This document shows positions 38,451-49,792 of a stretch of DNA of 64,000 bases, piece by piece (position 1 is the first letter of the stretch; each line of letters starts with the position of its first letter). The translations under genes and the position numbers were made by a program. This stretch comes from Jacaranda mimosifolia (lineage: Eukaryota; Streptophyta; Magnoliopsida; Lamiales; Bignoniaceae). A model generated the notes under the pieces. The model was not told the origin of the DNA, searched no databases, and saw only the letters and a list, made by a program, of their open reading frames with translations. Location of the stretch: the NCBI GenBank assembly GCA_018894105.1, contig CM032123.1, positions 28,559,744 through 28,623,743 of the forward strand, given 5' to 3'.

Positions 38451-38571
38451 GTAAGTGTCAACTCAACTATTATGCACAAAACTAACTAAATAACTAGACT
38501 TAGTAATAAAACCAGCAGTCAATTCTGTCACTGGATAGGTTCTCTAATTTCTCTTATCCTATCTGTTTCAG
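38451..38571 (+). other. Probable intron in the 5' UTR of the PMI1-like gene
   Basis: A strong donor (AAG|GTAAGTGTCA) and a strong acceptor (CTATCTGTTTCAG|AG) bound a 121-nt segment ending 212 nt before the start codon. A TATA-like cttttatact at 38341 fits a start of transcription near 38370. Inferred from splice signals only. Confidence 0.5.
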
Positions 38572-38783
38572 AGAGAAATATGAAAGAATGAGATCAATTG
38601 CCTTATCCTTCACAAATACAACCAAAAACCAATTCTTGGTTCAGAAAGCACCAGCTATTTCCTCTACATGGTTTACCTTCAAATTATGGAAGTTTCTTGA
38701 CCTCAGAAAGCCTCAATCCTTCATACTTCTCTATTCATTTCTTCATCAGTTGCAAAGTTGAAATATAACTGAAATCTTGAACC

Positions 38784-41375
38784 ATGGCATCAGATTATAC
38801 AGGCAAAAGGAATTCCAATACCCAGATTCTCCAAGAACTCGAGGCACTTAGTGAGTCTATGTATCAGTCGCACATTGCAACTACCACTCGAAGAACTACC
38901 TCTCTTGCTCTCCCAAGAAATGCAATTCCTCCCCTCTCCACCACTGATGAGAAAGATGGGGTGACGGTCAATCCAAAACCGAGACCAAGGCGCATGTCCT
39001 TGTCTCCATGGCGCTCTCGGCCTAAGCTTGATGTTGAAGAAAATGATCAGAGAGGAGGCAATCCTACAGAGAGCAAGAGCAAGAGCAAGTGGGCTGATGA
39101 ACCAGCTGATAAATCAGAAAAGAAAGGGATTTGGAATTGGAAGCCGATTCGTGTGCTCGCTCATATCGGCATGCAGAAGCTAAGTTGCTTGTTTTCTGTT
39201 GAAGTTGTCACAGTTCAAGGCCTTCCAACTTCTATGAATGGGCTTCGGTTGTCTGTTTGCGTTAGAAAGAAAGAGAACAAAGATGGAACAGTGCAGACGA
39301 TGCCATCAAGAGTTTCACAAGGGGCTGCTGATTTTGAAGAGACTCTATTCATAAGGTGCCATGTTTACTTCACTCCTGGAAGTGGAACACACATGAAATT
39401 TGAACCACGTCCGTTTCTGATATATGTGGTTGCAGTTGATGCTGAAGAACTAGAATTTGGAAGACGTACTGTGGATCTAAGTAACATGATTCAGGAATCT
39501 ATTGAGAAGAGCTTTGAAGGAGCACGAGTTAGGCAATGGGACACAACTTACGGTCTTTCAGGAAAAGCTAAGGGAGGTGAACTTGTGCTGAAATTGGGTT
39601 TCCAAATTGTGGAGAAGGATGGGGGAATTGGAATATACAGTCAGTCTGAGGGACAGAAGACAGGAAAAAGTAGAAACTACTCGTCTTCTATTGCCCGCAA
39701 ACAATCAAAATCATCCTTCAGTGTTCCTAGTCCAAGAATGTCAAGTCGAGCAGAAGCCTGGACTCCTTCACAGAATGCTGCAGCGTCAGATCTTCAAGGA
39801 ATTGACGACTTGAATCTTGATGAACCAGCTCCACAGCCCTCAACTTCTCTTCCCTTGCAAAAGTCTGATGAACCAGAGATAAAGATGGACGACTATGATC
39901 TCCCTGACTTCGACGTTGTGGACAAAGGAATTGAAATCCAGGATAAAGAGCGAGAGGAGGAAGAACAGTCAGAAGAAAATTCTGATAAAAGATCAGTCTC
40001 AAGCGAGGTTGTGAAGGAAGTTGTGCAAGATCAATCCCACCTTACAAGATTGACAGAGCTCGATTCAATTGCTCAGCAGATAAAAGCTCTTGAATCTATG
40101 ATGGGGGAGAAAAAAGAAATCAAAACAGATGAAGAAACCGCATCACAAATATTAGATGCAGAAGAAGATAAAGTAACACGAGACTTTCTTCAAATGCTTG
40201 AGGATGCAGAAGCCAATGATAAACTCAAGACTAATGATGAAGAAATCCTTCCTCTGAAGCTGGAAGGTGATGAAATTACAGAAGAGGCACAATCTGAGGT
40301 TTTTCTACCTGATCTTGGGAAGGGATTGGGCTGTGTGGTTCAAACAAGGAATGGAGGCTACCTGGCAGCAATGAATCCTCTGGATATTTTAGTGGCACGA
40401 AAAGACACACCAAAACTAGCCATGCAGATGTCGAAGCCATTTGTTCTTCAATCAAACAAGACCGGATTTGAGTTATTCCAGAAGATGGCAGCCATAGGCC
40501 TTGGAGCATTGACCTCAGATATCTTTTCTTTGATGCCTGTGGATGAACTGATGGGTAAAACTGCAGAGCAGATAGCTTTTGAAGGCATTGCTTCAGCAAT
40601 AATCCAGGGAAGGAACAAAGAAGGTGCCAGCTCAAGTGCAGCCCGCACCATCGCTGCTCTCAAATCCATGGTAACTGCAATGAATATTGGCAGAAAGGAA
40701 AGAGTTTCAACTGGAATATGGAATGTCAGCGAAGATCCGTTGACAGTTGATGAGATTTTGGCATTCTCAATGCAGAAGATAGAAAGTATGGCAGTGGATG
40801 CCCTGAAAATTCAGGCAGGTATGGCTGAAGAAGGTGCCCCATTCGACGTTTCTCCTCTTGATGCAAGAACAACTGCAGCTAATGGGAAAGTGTATGATCA
40901 CCTATTGGCTTCTGCAACTCTGATTGAGGACTGGAAAAAGGTGGACAACATAAAAAGATCTGCTGGTGATGCTTCAGATTCAGAAACCATAACAATTTGT
41001 TTGGTTGTCCAATTATGGGATCCAATGAGGCAGTATGAGGCAGTTGGAGGCCCTATGATAGCACTGATCCACGCAACATCTGTAACGGAAAAATCATATG
41101 ATAATTATAATGAGGAGAAGAGGTACAAAGTGGCAAGTCTGCAAGTTGGAGGCATAAAAGCGAGAACTTCAGGAAGCAAAAATGTATGGGATACTGAGAA
41201 GCAAAGGCTTACTGCATTGCAGTGGCTGGTATCATATGGGATGGGAAAGGGAGGAAAGAAGGGACAACGTCTCACATCAAAGGGACCGGATCTCCTGTGG
41301 AGCATTTCCTCACGTGTGATGGCTGATATGTGGCTCAAACCAATAAGAAATCCTGACGTCAAATTCACAAGATAA
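38784..41375 (+). CDS. PMI1: PLASTID MOVEMENT IMPAIRED 1 (PMI1)-like protein
   Basis: An 863-residue, unbroken coding sequence without introns. It starts MASDYTGKRNSNTQILQELE in an ACCATGG context and ends at TAA. Residues 132-277 form the N-terminal C2 (NT-C2) domain, from KLSCLFSVEVVTVQGLPTSM to LVLKLGFQIVEK. The middle is acidic and probably disordered, with YDLPDFDVVDKGIEIQD near 370 and KEREEEEQSEE near 388. The C-terminal half (about 505-863) begins DLGKGLGCVVQTRNGGYL and carries the blocks conserved among plant PMI1 proteins. Length agrees with the family (about 840-900). In Arabidopsis PMI1 is needed for blue-light chloroplast and nuclear movement through actin; its C2 domain suggests membrane association. 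The close relatives PMIR1 and PMIR2 are the alternatives; the N-terminus fits PMI1 best. AATAAATAAA near 41700 could serve polyadenylation. Confidence 0.92.
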   Translation: MASDYTGKRNSNTQILQELEALSESMYQSHIATTTRRTTSLALPRNAIPPLSTTDEKDGVTVNPKPRPRRMSLSPWRSRPKLDVEENDQRGGNPTESKSKSKWADEPADKSEKKGIWNWKPIRVLAHIGMQKLSCLFSVEVVTVQGLPTSMNGLRLSVCVRKKENKDGTVQTMPSRVSQGAADFEETLFIRCHVYFTPGSGTHMKFEPRPFLIYVVAVDAEELEFGRRTVDLSNMIQESIEKSFEGARVRQWDTTYGLSGKAKGGELVLKLGFQIVEKDGGIGIYSQSEGQKTGKSRNYSSSIARKQSKSSFSVPSPRMSSRAEAWTPSQNAAASDLQGIDDLNLDEPAPQPSTSLPLQKSDEPEIKMDDYDLPDFDVVDKGIEIQDKEREEEEQSEENSDKRSVSSEVVKEVVQDQSHLTRLTELDSIAQQIKALESMMGEKKEIKTDEETASQILDAEEDKVTRDFLQMLEDAEANDKLKTNDEEILPLKLEGDEITEEAQSEVFLPDLGKGLGCVVQTRNGGYLAAMNPLDILVARKDTPKLAMQMSKPFVLQSNKTGFELFQKMAAIGLGALTSDIFSLMPVDELMGKTAEQIAFEGIASAIIQGRNKEGASSSAARTIAALKSMVTAMNIGRKERVSTGIWNVSEDPLTVDEILAFSMQKIESMAVDALKIQAGMAEEGAPFDVSPLDARTTAANGKVYDHLLASATLIEDWKKVDNIKRSAGDASDSETITICLVVQLWDPMRQYEAVGGPMIALIHATSVTEKSYDNYNEEKRYKVASLQVGGIKARTSGSKNVWDTEKQRLTALQWLVSYGMGKGGKKGQRLTSKGPDLLWSISSRVMADMWLKPIRNPDVKFTR

Positions 41376-41893
41376 AGTATATTTTCAGATTGTTTTTACC
41401 ATAGAACAATATAAGAAGCCTAGTAATTTCATTCTTGCATGTCTGTAGATTCTCTATATTAGGCAGAGGAAAAATGAAGAGAAGTATAGAACCCTCTAAG
41501 TTTTATTTGATATCTGCAACACCAGGTCTTATCAGAAAATTTATAATGCCTTTGCATACAAGATTGTTCAGTTTGGTGAAAATAGAACACAGTTTGACTT
41601 TTTGCACCGATGTAAAGATCATCAAATTATTCATATTTTTCTCGTGTTCTACAAAAACAGAGCAATGGATATCATGCAGCAAACTTTACTAGTTTTCAAT
41701 AAATAAATGTTAGTGCTATGTTTGAATATCATGTATATTAATCCAACAGTCTTGTGAAAGAAATACAGATGGCATTATTGTTGGGTTAACTTGCATAGTA
41801 TCTAATCAGGGAATAGTTGTTATTAAGAATAGCAGATAAAGAAATGCAGTGAATGGCACTAGTATTATCTTATCATGTGCACCAGATCATTTA
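41376..41893. other. 3' UTR and flank of the PMI1-like gene
   Basis: Moderately AT-rich, with aataaataaa at 41699-41707. The 3' UTR probably ends near 41720-41760. No other gene is seen before the MITE at 41894. Confidence 0.45.
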
Positions 41894-42209
41894 GTGCCCG
41901 TTGGTTTTGCTATCAACTTCTCCCCTTTTTTCATAGGTATTTTCATTCTCAACACATTTTCCCGAATACACTTTCACTTTCTCTTCATTTTTCACACCTT
42001 ATTTTCTCCTACTCATTTGCACGACTTTTAATACAAAAATATAATAATATCCAAATAGAACTCATTTTCAACCTTATATAATTATTTCATTTTAAACAAA
42101 ACATCCAAGCAATATTTTATTTTCAAACTCACACTTATAACTAACTTTTCACTATTTTTTTTTTGTCAAAAAATGAAAATGTCTCCAGAAAACAAAACCA
42201 AATGGACTC
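41894..42209. mobile_element. Tourist-like MITE, copy 5
   Basis: A 316-bp element with TTA at 41891-41893 and 42210-42212. The ends are GTGCCCGTTGGTTTTGCTAT and the complement of aaaacaaaaccaaatggactc. It lies about 0.5 kb after PMI1. Confidence 0.7.
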
Positions 42210-42358
42210 TTAGTTGGCATGAACCTTCCACCATTATAATTTCTCCACATCTCACTGCTCCAAAATCTAACATTCCAATGGCTAATTTTTGAATATTTCT
42301 AGAATGAGACTACTGAAAGACTTCTTGTTTTTTCATGGAGGCCTTGTCTGAGATAACC

Positions 42359-42673
42359 AGGGCCTGTTAGGTTTTATTTTCATTCTCATTTTTTATTTCC
42401 ACCATTTTAAAATTTAAAAAAGTAGTTAGTAAAATAAGTTTGTATATGGATAGATGGTTAGAAATGTAATGATTATGTTGAATTTAGTATATTGTAGGTA
42501 AAGAGAGATACTAATAATGAATAGAGAGAGAAGATATATAGGTTATTGGGAAATGTATTTTGAGAATGAAAATGAAAATGATGTCGGGCAAAAATGTGTA
42601 AAAAATGATTTGTTTCAATTTTTAAATTATAGAAAATGTGAAAAGGGGTCTGAAAATAAAACCAAACAGGCTC
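42359..42673. mobile_element. Tourist-like MITE, copy 6
   Basis: The ends are AGGGCCTGTTAGGTTTTATT and the complement of aaaataaaaccaaacaggctc, a long near-perfect inverted repeat. TTA follows on the right (42674-42676), but the left flank (ccag) does not match. The open frame at 42517-42729 lies across its right arm and is not a gene. Confidence 0.65.
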
Positions 42674-43590
42674 TTAGTTTTGCACTCAACAACAACTCAG
42701 GCAATGTAATTTGCTTGCTTATCCGATGACTTTGTTTCATCATTAGTCTAAACAAATACATAACTATATATTATGTTTTTGTTTTAGGAAAAAATAATTT
42801 TGATATCTACTTTGCCTTTAACATCAAATAGATATATGATTTTTAATAAATGCTCTAATTGGCAGCCAAAGTTTTGATATAAATGTCAAATTCCATAATG
42901 TTGAATCAATTCCATTTAATTCTTCAACCAATTTTTTTTATATTGACAAATTTACCCTTTTAAACTCGTTTCATTTTGAATTTTTATTTATTTTTTCCCA
43001 ATATATTTGTTTTATCACCATTATAACATAAACATAAAGTTGAGCAACAATATACAACCATAAAAGTAAAAGTTATAACCTATTCACAGTTAAATAAAGA
43101 AATTAAATTAAAATATATCTGCATAGCAAGCAAAAAATTTGAAATTAAAATTTGTGAAATCATATTAAAGAATATTTTTTGAACATTGAGATATGAGAAA
43201 TTCGGAGGATGATAAAATTATTATTATTATTATTATTATTATTGTTGTTGTTGTTGTTGTTGTTGTTACACACACACACATATATATATATATATTTGGT
43301 TTTGCTACATTTTCATATATACTAGGTGTAATTAATAAGATAAAAAGTCCAAAAACTTAAAAAAATAAAATTTGCAGCAAAATGACACCTTTAATTATTG
43401 ATATGGATTTATGATGTCTTTCAAAAGTTAAAATTTTATCTCACCTAAACATTTCATTTCATAACTGTTGCTTTTCATTCAAATATATTCCAAGTATATT
43501 AATCTTTTTTGTTTCATTATAATCATTTTGTATCTCTTATATGTGGGTGTATTCTTTTTAAAAAAGAAAGAAAGAAAGAAAGAAGTTATA
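42674..43590. other. AT-rich intergenic DNA with compound microsatellite
   Basis: No gene. Positions 43219-43296 are a compound run: (ATT)n, (GTT)n, (AC)n, then (AT)n. An A/G run (43555-43585) precedes the hAT MITE. Confidence 0.6.
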
Positions 43591-43598
43591 TTATCACT

Positions 43599-44118
43599 AG
43601 GGCTGTTAACGAATCAAATCTTTATCAAATAATTCAATATTCAAATTCAAATAGCAGATTTGAATTAAAAATTTAACAAATTCGAGTCTAGTATAATATT
43701 CGATATATAATCAAACTCAAATCGAATCCAATAATATTTGAATTTGATATTCGATAAGTTATATATTAATATTTTTATTTCCCAAAAAACTTAAAATTTT
43801 GATGATTTATGGTAATGAAGCCATTGAATATTATGTCAACTATTACATATATATGATATTTGCTTTTTGGGTAAATAAAGTATTTTATTTTATTATCATA
43901 ATAAAAGATGAAAAATAAATAAATAATTCAAATTTCAAGTAAAAAATTGGATTAATCGAACATTCGAATCAAATCGAATATATCAAATAGTTACTCGAAT
44001 CGAATTCGAGTCCAATTTAGGATTCAAGTTGAATTCAAATACGAATACGAGTAAAATGAATCGAATTAAATTCGACTCGTTAGATATTCGGTTCGACTCG
44101 ATTCGTTAACAGCCCTTG
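43599..44118. mobile_element. hAT-like MITE, 'GGGCTGTTAACG' family, copy 3
   Basis: A 520-bp element with TTATCACT on both sides (43591-43598 and 44119-44126), an exact 8-bp duplication as expected for hAT. The ends are AGGGCTGTTAACGAATC and, reversed, CAAGGGCTGTTAACGAATCG. The interior is rich in cgaatcgaat motifs. It is the best-bounded member of the family in the window. Confidence 0.8.
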
Positions 44119-44126
44119 TTATCACT

Positions 44127-44639
44127 ATGATAGAATTCCATTTAACCAGATGAATTATAATACATAAAAGTCTAAAGGAGAATTAAAACTAAATACTTAA
44201 AAAAGGGTATATTGTTATTGCGACAAACTTAAATAAAAAATTAAATGGATTTACCCGATATATATTAATTTGACATTTATTGCGAATCTTGTGTGCCAAT
44301 CACAACATTTGTAGACACTTGTTTACCAATTTGACATTAATGACAGCAATTGTAACCTGGAACATGCGCAGCTCAACCTCCTAAAAGAACAGCAACAACA
44401 CCTAGTAGTATCATTCTTTGAATACAGTGTCACCTTCAAAACAACCAGCTGCCAGATCAACATGATACAAATCAGCATGAAAAAGAAAAAAAAAGAATGA
44501 AAAGGAGAAAAAACATGCTGCCCTCGTAGGAATCACTCATGTATCACTTGGCAGAGAAAAATGAATTGTTTATGTACAAGAAATGAGCTGACCTTAGTTT
44601 TAAAAGATACATTAAAACTAAGTAGGCCTTGAAGAAGAA
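44127..44639. other. Intergenic DNA before the PPR relic
   Basis: AT-rich up to about 44340, then more balanced sequence to 44640 that may be the former 3' flank of the PPR gene on the minus strand. No open frame is supported. Confidence 0.4.
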
Positions 44640-44968
44640 TACTCATACCTGAGCAAGCAATAATTCCCAGAAGAACAAGAACTATCCTTGACATCTCTTG
44701 TGATGAGCTCTCTTGAGGTAAGTAGGGATATTAGCTTCATCACCAACAGTCCAAACATATTCGTAGATTCTTCATAATACGCATAGGTATCCGAGATGGC
44801 AACTTCATCAACCCAAAGCCACTGCCAGCTTCTCATCGTGACAACTTTTCGGCCCAGCACATGGGCATAAATTCCAGTATCCTCTATCTTTCTATAATCT
44901 TCTCCAATATTTTGATAATATTCTTGATTGTTGTTAAAAAATGGACATTGGACATAACTAGACTCCAA
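44640..44968 (-). pseudogene. DYW-type PPR protein, C-terminal relic
   Basis: On the minus strand the three frames carry successive parts of a DYW domain. First comes CHDEKLAVALG (family: HSEKLAVAFGL), then GLMKLPSRIPMRIMKNLRIC with LDC (family: GTPLRIVKNLRVCGDC), then KLISLLTSRELITRDVKDSS and CSSGNYC (family: KLISKIVGREIIVRDxxRFHHFKdGxCSCGDYW). Moving between them needs at least two frameshifts. The RFHHF segment is missing and the final W of DYW has become C, with the stop codon lost. DYW proteins edit C to U in organelle transcripts, and this domain carries the deaminase site. Everything upstream (PPR motifs) is absent: a short repeat and the copia element lie there. Clearly non-functional. 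The 117-residue single-frame reading of this stretch is an artefact of the frameshifts. Confidence 0.75.
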
Positions 44969-45014
44969 AAGTTAGTTCAAGAGGTGAGGATTGCCCAAGA
45001 TTATATATAGAAAC

Positions 45015-45180
45015 TATTGATAAGATGATATCTTTTGATATACCTTATCCTTGATTAGTTTCATATATAGGAGATAAGTATGAATCATTTACTTTCCTTC
45101 TTGTAATCAAGTTCTTATGCATATAAATATATGGGTTGAGGAGGTATTCTCCTTAAGCATTCAAAAAACCAACTCTAAGT
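45015..45180 (+). repeat. 5' LTR of the copia element
   Basis: 166 bp, from tattgataagatgatatc to caactctaagt. The first two bases are TA where the 3' LTR has TG. TATA-like sequence (atataaatatatgg) at about 45121-45133 could serve the promoter. Confidence 0.88.
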
Positions 45181-45193
45181 TGGTATCAAAGTG
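45181..45193 (+). promoter_or_regulatory. Primer-binding site of the copia element
   Basis: Reads TGGTATCAAAGTG directly after the LTR, against TGGTATCAGAGC, the complement of the initiator methionine tRNA 3' end. It marks the start of minus-strand DNA synthesis. Confidence 0.8.
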
Positions 45194-45617
45194 TACACAC
45201 ACACATACAAAAACTGCCAGCTAAGGCAAAAAATAAACACCATTCTCTCTAGTCACCGCTAGCTAGGAGATAACCCATTCTCTCTTCAGCGTCGATCCAT
45301 CAACACCGCCTGCACCAAAGTCATCACCAGTGAAAAACCGGTTGAACCCAAGAAACAACGCCACCGTTGGAGCCTCCATGCGCCACCTGAAAAATTTGCT
45401 AGAATCCCACGCGCCGGTGCGTTAGAGCACATGAAACACTGTTCACCTCCACCGTCGGCACATAACAGTTTGCCTCTTTGTCCTGTTCCACATCCGATCC
45501 CAACAACTTGATTTTCAGGTCATCTCTAGCCAAGTACACTGTGTACGTTTTCTTTTTCCTTTTTTTTTTGGCAAATCAGCTTGTTTTTCAGTTCCTTGCC
45601 TCTTTTCTCTATAAATC

Positions 45618-46451
45618 ATGGTTTCAACATCAGAATTGTCGTCAACTGTTGATAGTTAAAAAGGGGGGATTGTCTCCTTTGCTTTCTCTGGCACTTCGGT
45701 CATTACATCAAAAAAACTCAATGGTAAAAATTACTTCGATTGGCATGCCGCAACTGAAATATAGTTTTTAGGGCAAGGACTTTTTTATCATCTTACTACA
45801 AAGGCAGAAGATATTGAAGTATCAGAAAGAGACCATTGGAAGAAGGTTGATTATCAATTAGTTTCTTTGTTATGGCAGTCTATTAATCCAACATTATCAG
45901 TACACTTTCGTTGCTATAAAACTTGCTATGACATATGGCAAAAGGCTCGGAGCATCTACTCCAATAACATACAACGATCGTATGATAACATTCACAATCT
46001 AGTAACACTAAATATGATGGACTATGATCTGTTGTCCTACTTACACAAAGCTCAATCCACGATTCAAGAGATGAGACTTTTATTAGTTGGTGATGATAAT
46101 GAAAAGATTATCACCAATCTTGATAAGATGTTTATGGTGCATGTTCTCCATGGGCTTCATAAAAATTTTGATTGTGTTCGAAATCAAATCCTGACAAATC
46201 CCAGTATTCCCACAGTGGAGGAGCTCTTTGATCAGTTATTACGTGTTCCTCCACCAAAAATAACACCAAGAGTTAAGCCTCAAACAGGAACAAAATCCTC
46301 AACTTTTGTCTCCAATTCAGCTAATCGTGGAGAACGTGGACGTGGTTGTAGTGGGAGCTGTGGCGATAGAGGAAGTCGTTTTTTTAGAAATCGTGTTAAA
46401 TGCTCTCATTGTGGACGCGAAGGACACACTCAAGATAAATGCAATTTTTAG
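45618..46451 (+). pseudogene. Copia gag pseudogene
   Basis: Starts at ATG 45618 (MVSTSELSSTVDS). It is stopped by TAA at 45657 and TAG at 45762, where the family has Trp (W-F-L-G-Q-G). A clean stretch runs 45867-46449 and carries the UBN2-type gag core (WQSINPTLSVHFRCYKTCYD onwards). At about 46402-46443 there is an intact zinc knuckle, CSHCGREGHTQDKC (CX2CX4HX4C). Gag packages the RNA. A TAG at 46449-46451 ends the frame where pol would continue. Confidence 0.85.
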
Positions 46452-49400
46452 CATGGTTTTACTGAAAAATTAGTTAATGCAACACAGTCTAATGACAAAA
46501 ACATTCTCTCAAATGCTGAATATAAGGAGTATCTCCAGTTCAAAGTAACTCAGCAAGCATCAACTTCAGTCAATTTAGCTCATACGGGTAATTCAACAGT
46601 TTGCCTCTCTCAATCTATGTCTGGTGATTCTTAGATTGTAGATTCTGGTGCTTCTGACCATATTGCTAGTAATTTGTATCTTATCTCAAATTTATCAAAC
46701 AAAACACCACATTACATCACAATTGCCAATGGTTCCAAAGCTAAAGCTACTGGTGTCGATCAATCTACACCTATTCCTTTTTTATCCCTAGACTCTGTCC
46801 TTTTAATACCAAATTGTCCCTTTAATTTAATGTTTGTGAGTCAACTTACCCGCAAACTTGACTGCAATATAACATTTACTGCTGACTCTTTTGTTATACA
46901 GGACAGGAGCAGGAGGCGGACGATTGGTGTAGGATTTGAATCACAAGGACTTTACTATCTCCAATCTCCACCTTCTACTGTATGTGCTGCCATAGAATCT
47001 CCAAATCTACTTCACCGTCATTTGGGTCATCCGAGTCTTAATAAATTAAGGAGAATGGTTCCTCATCTTTCCCATTTGCAATCCTTAGTCCAAATCGTGT
47101 CAGCTTGGAAAACATGTTCGAACATACTTTTCAAGTAAGGTAAATAGTCAAGTAGAGTCACCTTTTAACATTGTCCATTCTAATGTTTGGGGTCATAGTC
47201 GTGTCAGTTCTATTTTAGGATATAGGTATTTTGTTACTTTCATTGATGATTTTTCAAGATATACTTTGATATTTTTAATGAAAGATCGTTCGGAATTATT
47301 TTCTATTTTTCAAAACTTTTGCAATGAGATTAAAACACAATTTGGGCATTCCATCTGTATTTTACATAGTGATAATGCAAAATAACATTTTTCTGCAACC
47401 TTTAAATCCTTCATAATATCTCGTGGTATGATTCATCAGTCTACTTGTCCACATACAACACAACAAAATGGGGTAGCAAAAAAAAAACACTGCCATATTA
47501 TTGAAACAGCTCGTACCCTTTTAATACATGTTAATGCACCCTTAAAGTTTTGGGGGGATGTTGTTCTCACTGCAGGTTATTTGATAAATCGAATGCCATC
47601 TTCTGTTCTTGAAAACCAAGTATCTCATTCAATTTTGTTTCCTAAGGACCCTCCCTACATTGTTACCCCTCGTGTCTCTAGTTCTACTTGCTTTGTACGT
47701 GATCTTTCCCCTGGTCTCGACAAACTATCTGCTCAAACTATCAAATGTGTTTTTCTAAGTTATTCTCGAGTTCAGAAAGGATATAGGTGTTATTCTCCTT
47801 CCACACATCGACTTTACATGTCTGCAGATGTGACATTCTTTAAAAATACACCTTACTTTGAGGCAGCAATAGAACCAAAAACTATCTCCCAACTTTTACC
47901 GATTCCTTACTTTAGTCCACCAATTCCTAATTCTCCACGAATACATGTGCCTGAGCCTCAAGATCAACCTAATCAACCAAGTTCCCATTCAGCTCGTCCA
48001 CTAATCACCCATCAACGCTAATCCCAATCTAAAGTTTCCAAAGCTGTAGCGACTTACGGCCCAAGTGATTCATCTCCTACTCCAATGCCGCCTGATGCTC
48101 CAAACCTGCCTAAGTCCACCACTGATCAACCTATCGCCCTACACAAAGGTACACGCTCTACGCGTAATCCTCACCCTATCTATAATTTTTTGAGCTATCA
48201 TCATTTATATTCATCCCATTATGCCTTTGTGTCTTCCTTGTCATTTATTTCTATTCCTAAAATAGTTTAGGAAGCACTATTACATCCATGATGGCGTCAG
48301 GCAATGATCAATGAGATGGCTGCTTTGAATTCCAATCATACATGGACTCTAATTGATCATCCTCCTAGAAAATCTATAGTTGGTTGTCGATGGGTCTTTA
48401 ATGTCAAAAAAGGACCTAATGGGCAAGTAGAACGTTTGAAAGCTCGCCTTGTGGCTAACTGTTAGATTCAGATCTATAGACTTGATTTTGGAGACACTTT
48501 CTCTCCTGTTGCTAAAATGACATCAGTTCGGTTGTTCTTATCAATAACTGCCATGAACCATTGGCCTTTATACCAATTGGATATTAAAAATGCATTCTTA
48601 CATGGCGACTTAGAGAAGGAAGTTTACATGGAGCAACCACTCGGATTTGTTGCTCAGGGGGAGAAGAGTTGTGTTTGCAAGTTACATAAATCTTTATATG
48701 GTCTCCAATAGTCGCCCAGGGCCTAGTTTGGAAGATTTAGTAAAGTCATTCAATAATTCGGCATGGTTCGTAGTGAAACAGATCATTCTATGTTCTATAA
48801 ACATTCAACCTCTAAATGCATTTATCTTATGGTCTATGTAGATGATATTGTTATTACAGGAAATGATCATAGAGGTATTTAGAATTTGAAGCAACATTTG
48901 TTTCAACATTTCCAAACTAAAGACTTAGGAAGGTTAAGATACTTCCTTGGGATTGAAGTGGCCCAATCTAGAGCAGGTATTGTCATCTCTCAAAGAACAT
49001 ATGCGCTAGACATTTTGGAAGAGACACGGATGTTGGATTGTAGGCTAATTAATACCCCTATAGATTTGAATGCCAAACTTCTACCAGATCAGGGGGAGTC
49101 ACATCCAGATCCAAGCAGATACATGAGACTTGTAGGAACGTTAAATTATCTCCCCATGACCAGACCAGATATTTCCTTTGCCATTAGTGTTGTGAGTTAG
49201 CTTATTAACTCTCCGCGGGATTGTCATTGGGATGCAGTGGTTTGCATCTTGAGATATATAAAAAGGTCCCCTGGTAGAGGGTTAGAACATGAAAATAGAA
49301 GTCACACAAACATTGTTGCATATACAGATGCGGATTGGACAGTATCACCTAGTAACAGCAAATCGACCTTTGGATATTTTGTTTTAATTGGAGGCAAATC

Positions 49401-49785
49401 TCATCTCTTGGAAGAGTAAAAAGCAGAATTTTGTTGCTAGATCGAGCGCAAAAGCTGAGCTATGACCCTCACCACATGTGAATTAATATGGTTAAAATAA
49501 TTGATCCAACAATTGAAGTTTTATGAAGTAAGCTCTATGAGACTCATTTGTGACAACCAAGCAGCTCTACACATTTCTTCCAATCCAGTCTTTCATGAAC
49601 AAACTAAACATATAGAAATTGATTGCCATGTCATTCGAGAAAAGATTGTCTCAGGAGAAATCACTACCTCATTTGTGAATTCAAATGATCAGCTTATTGA
49701 TATCTTCACCAAATCTCTTCGAGGTCCAAGGGTAGCATACATATGTAACAAGCTAGATGCATATGACATAAATGCACCAACTTGA
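46452..49785 (+). pseudogene. Copia pol pseudogene (protease, integrase, RT, RNase H)
   Basis: Protease motif DSGASDH lies at about 46641, preceded by TAG (46632) where the family has Trp. The GAG-pre-integrase block HRHLGHPSLNKL is near 47010. The integrase core runs about 47160-47900, with FIDDFSRYT near 47240 and a TAA at 47383. Reverse transcriptase (about 48290-49000) shows CRWVFNVKK, YQLDIKNAFLHGDLEKEVYM and the catalytic YVDDIVITGND near 48837, but has TAG at 48709 and further breaks. RNase H (about 49230-49790) shows YTDADW and CDNQAALHISSNPVFHEQTK. The order protease-integrase-RT defines copia. At least six stops or frame changes make it inactive. Confidence 0.9.
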
Positions 49786-49792
49786 GGGGGAG

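Noticed and set aside
38784..41375. Several 60-120-residue frames antisense to PMI1
   Set aside because: They are shadows of a strongly supported coding sequence.
44618..44968. A 117-residue minus-strand protein
   Set aside because: It mixes real and frameshifted pieces of a DYW domain and begins at TTG, so it is a pseudogene and not a new protein.
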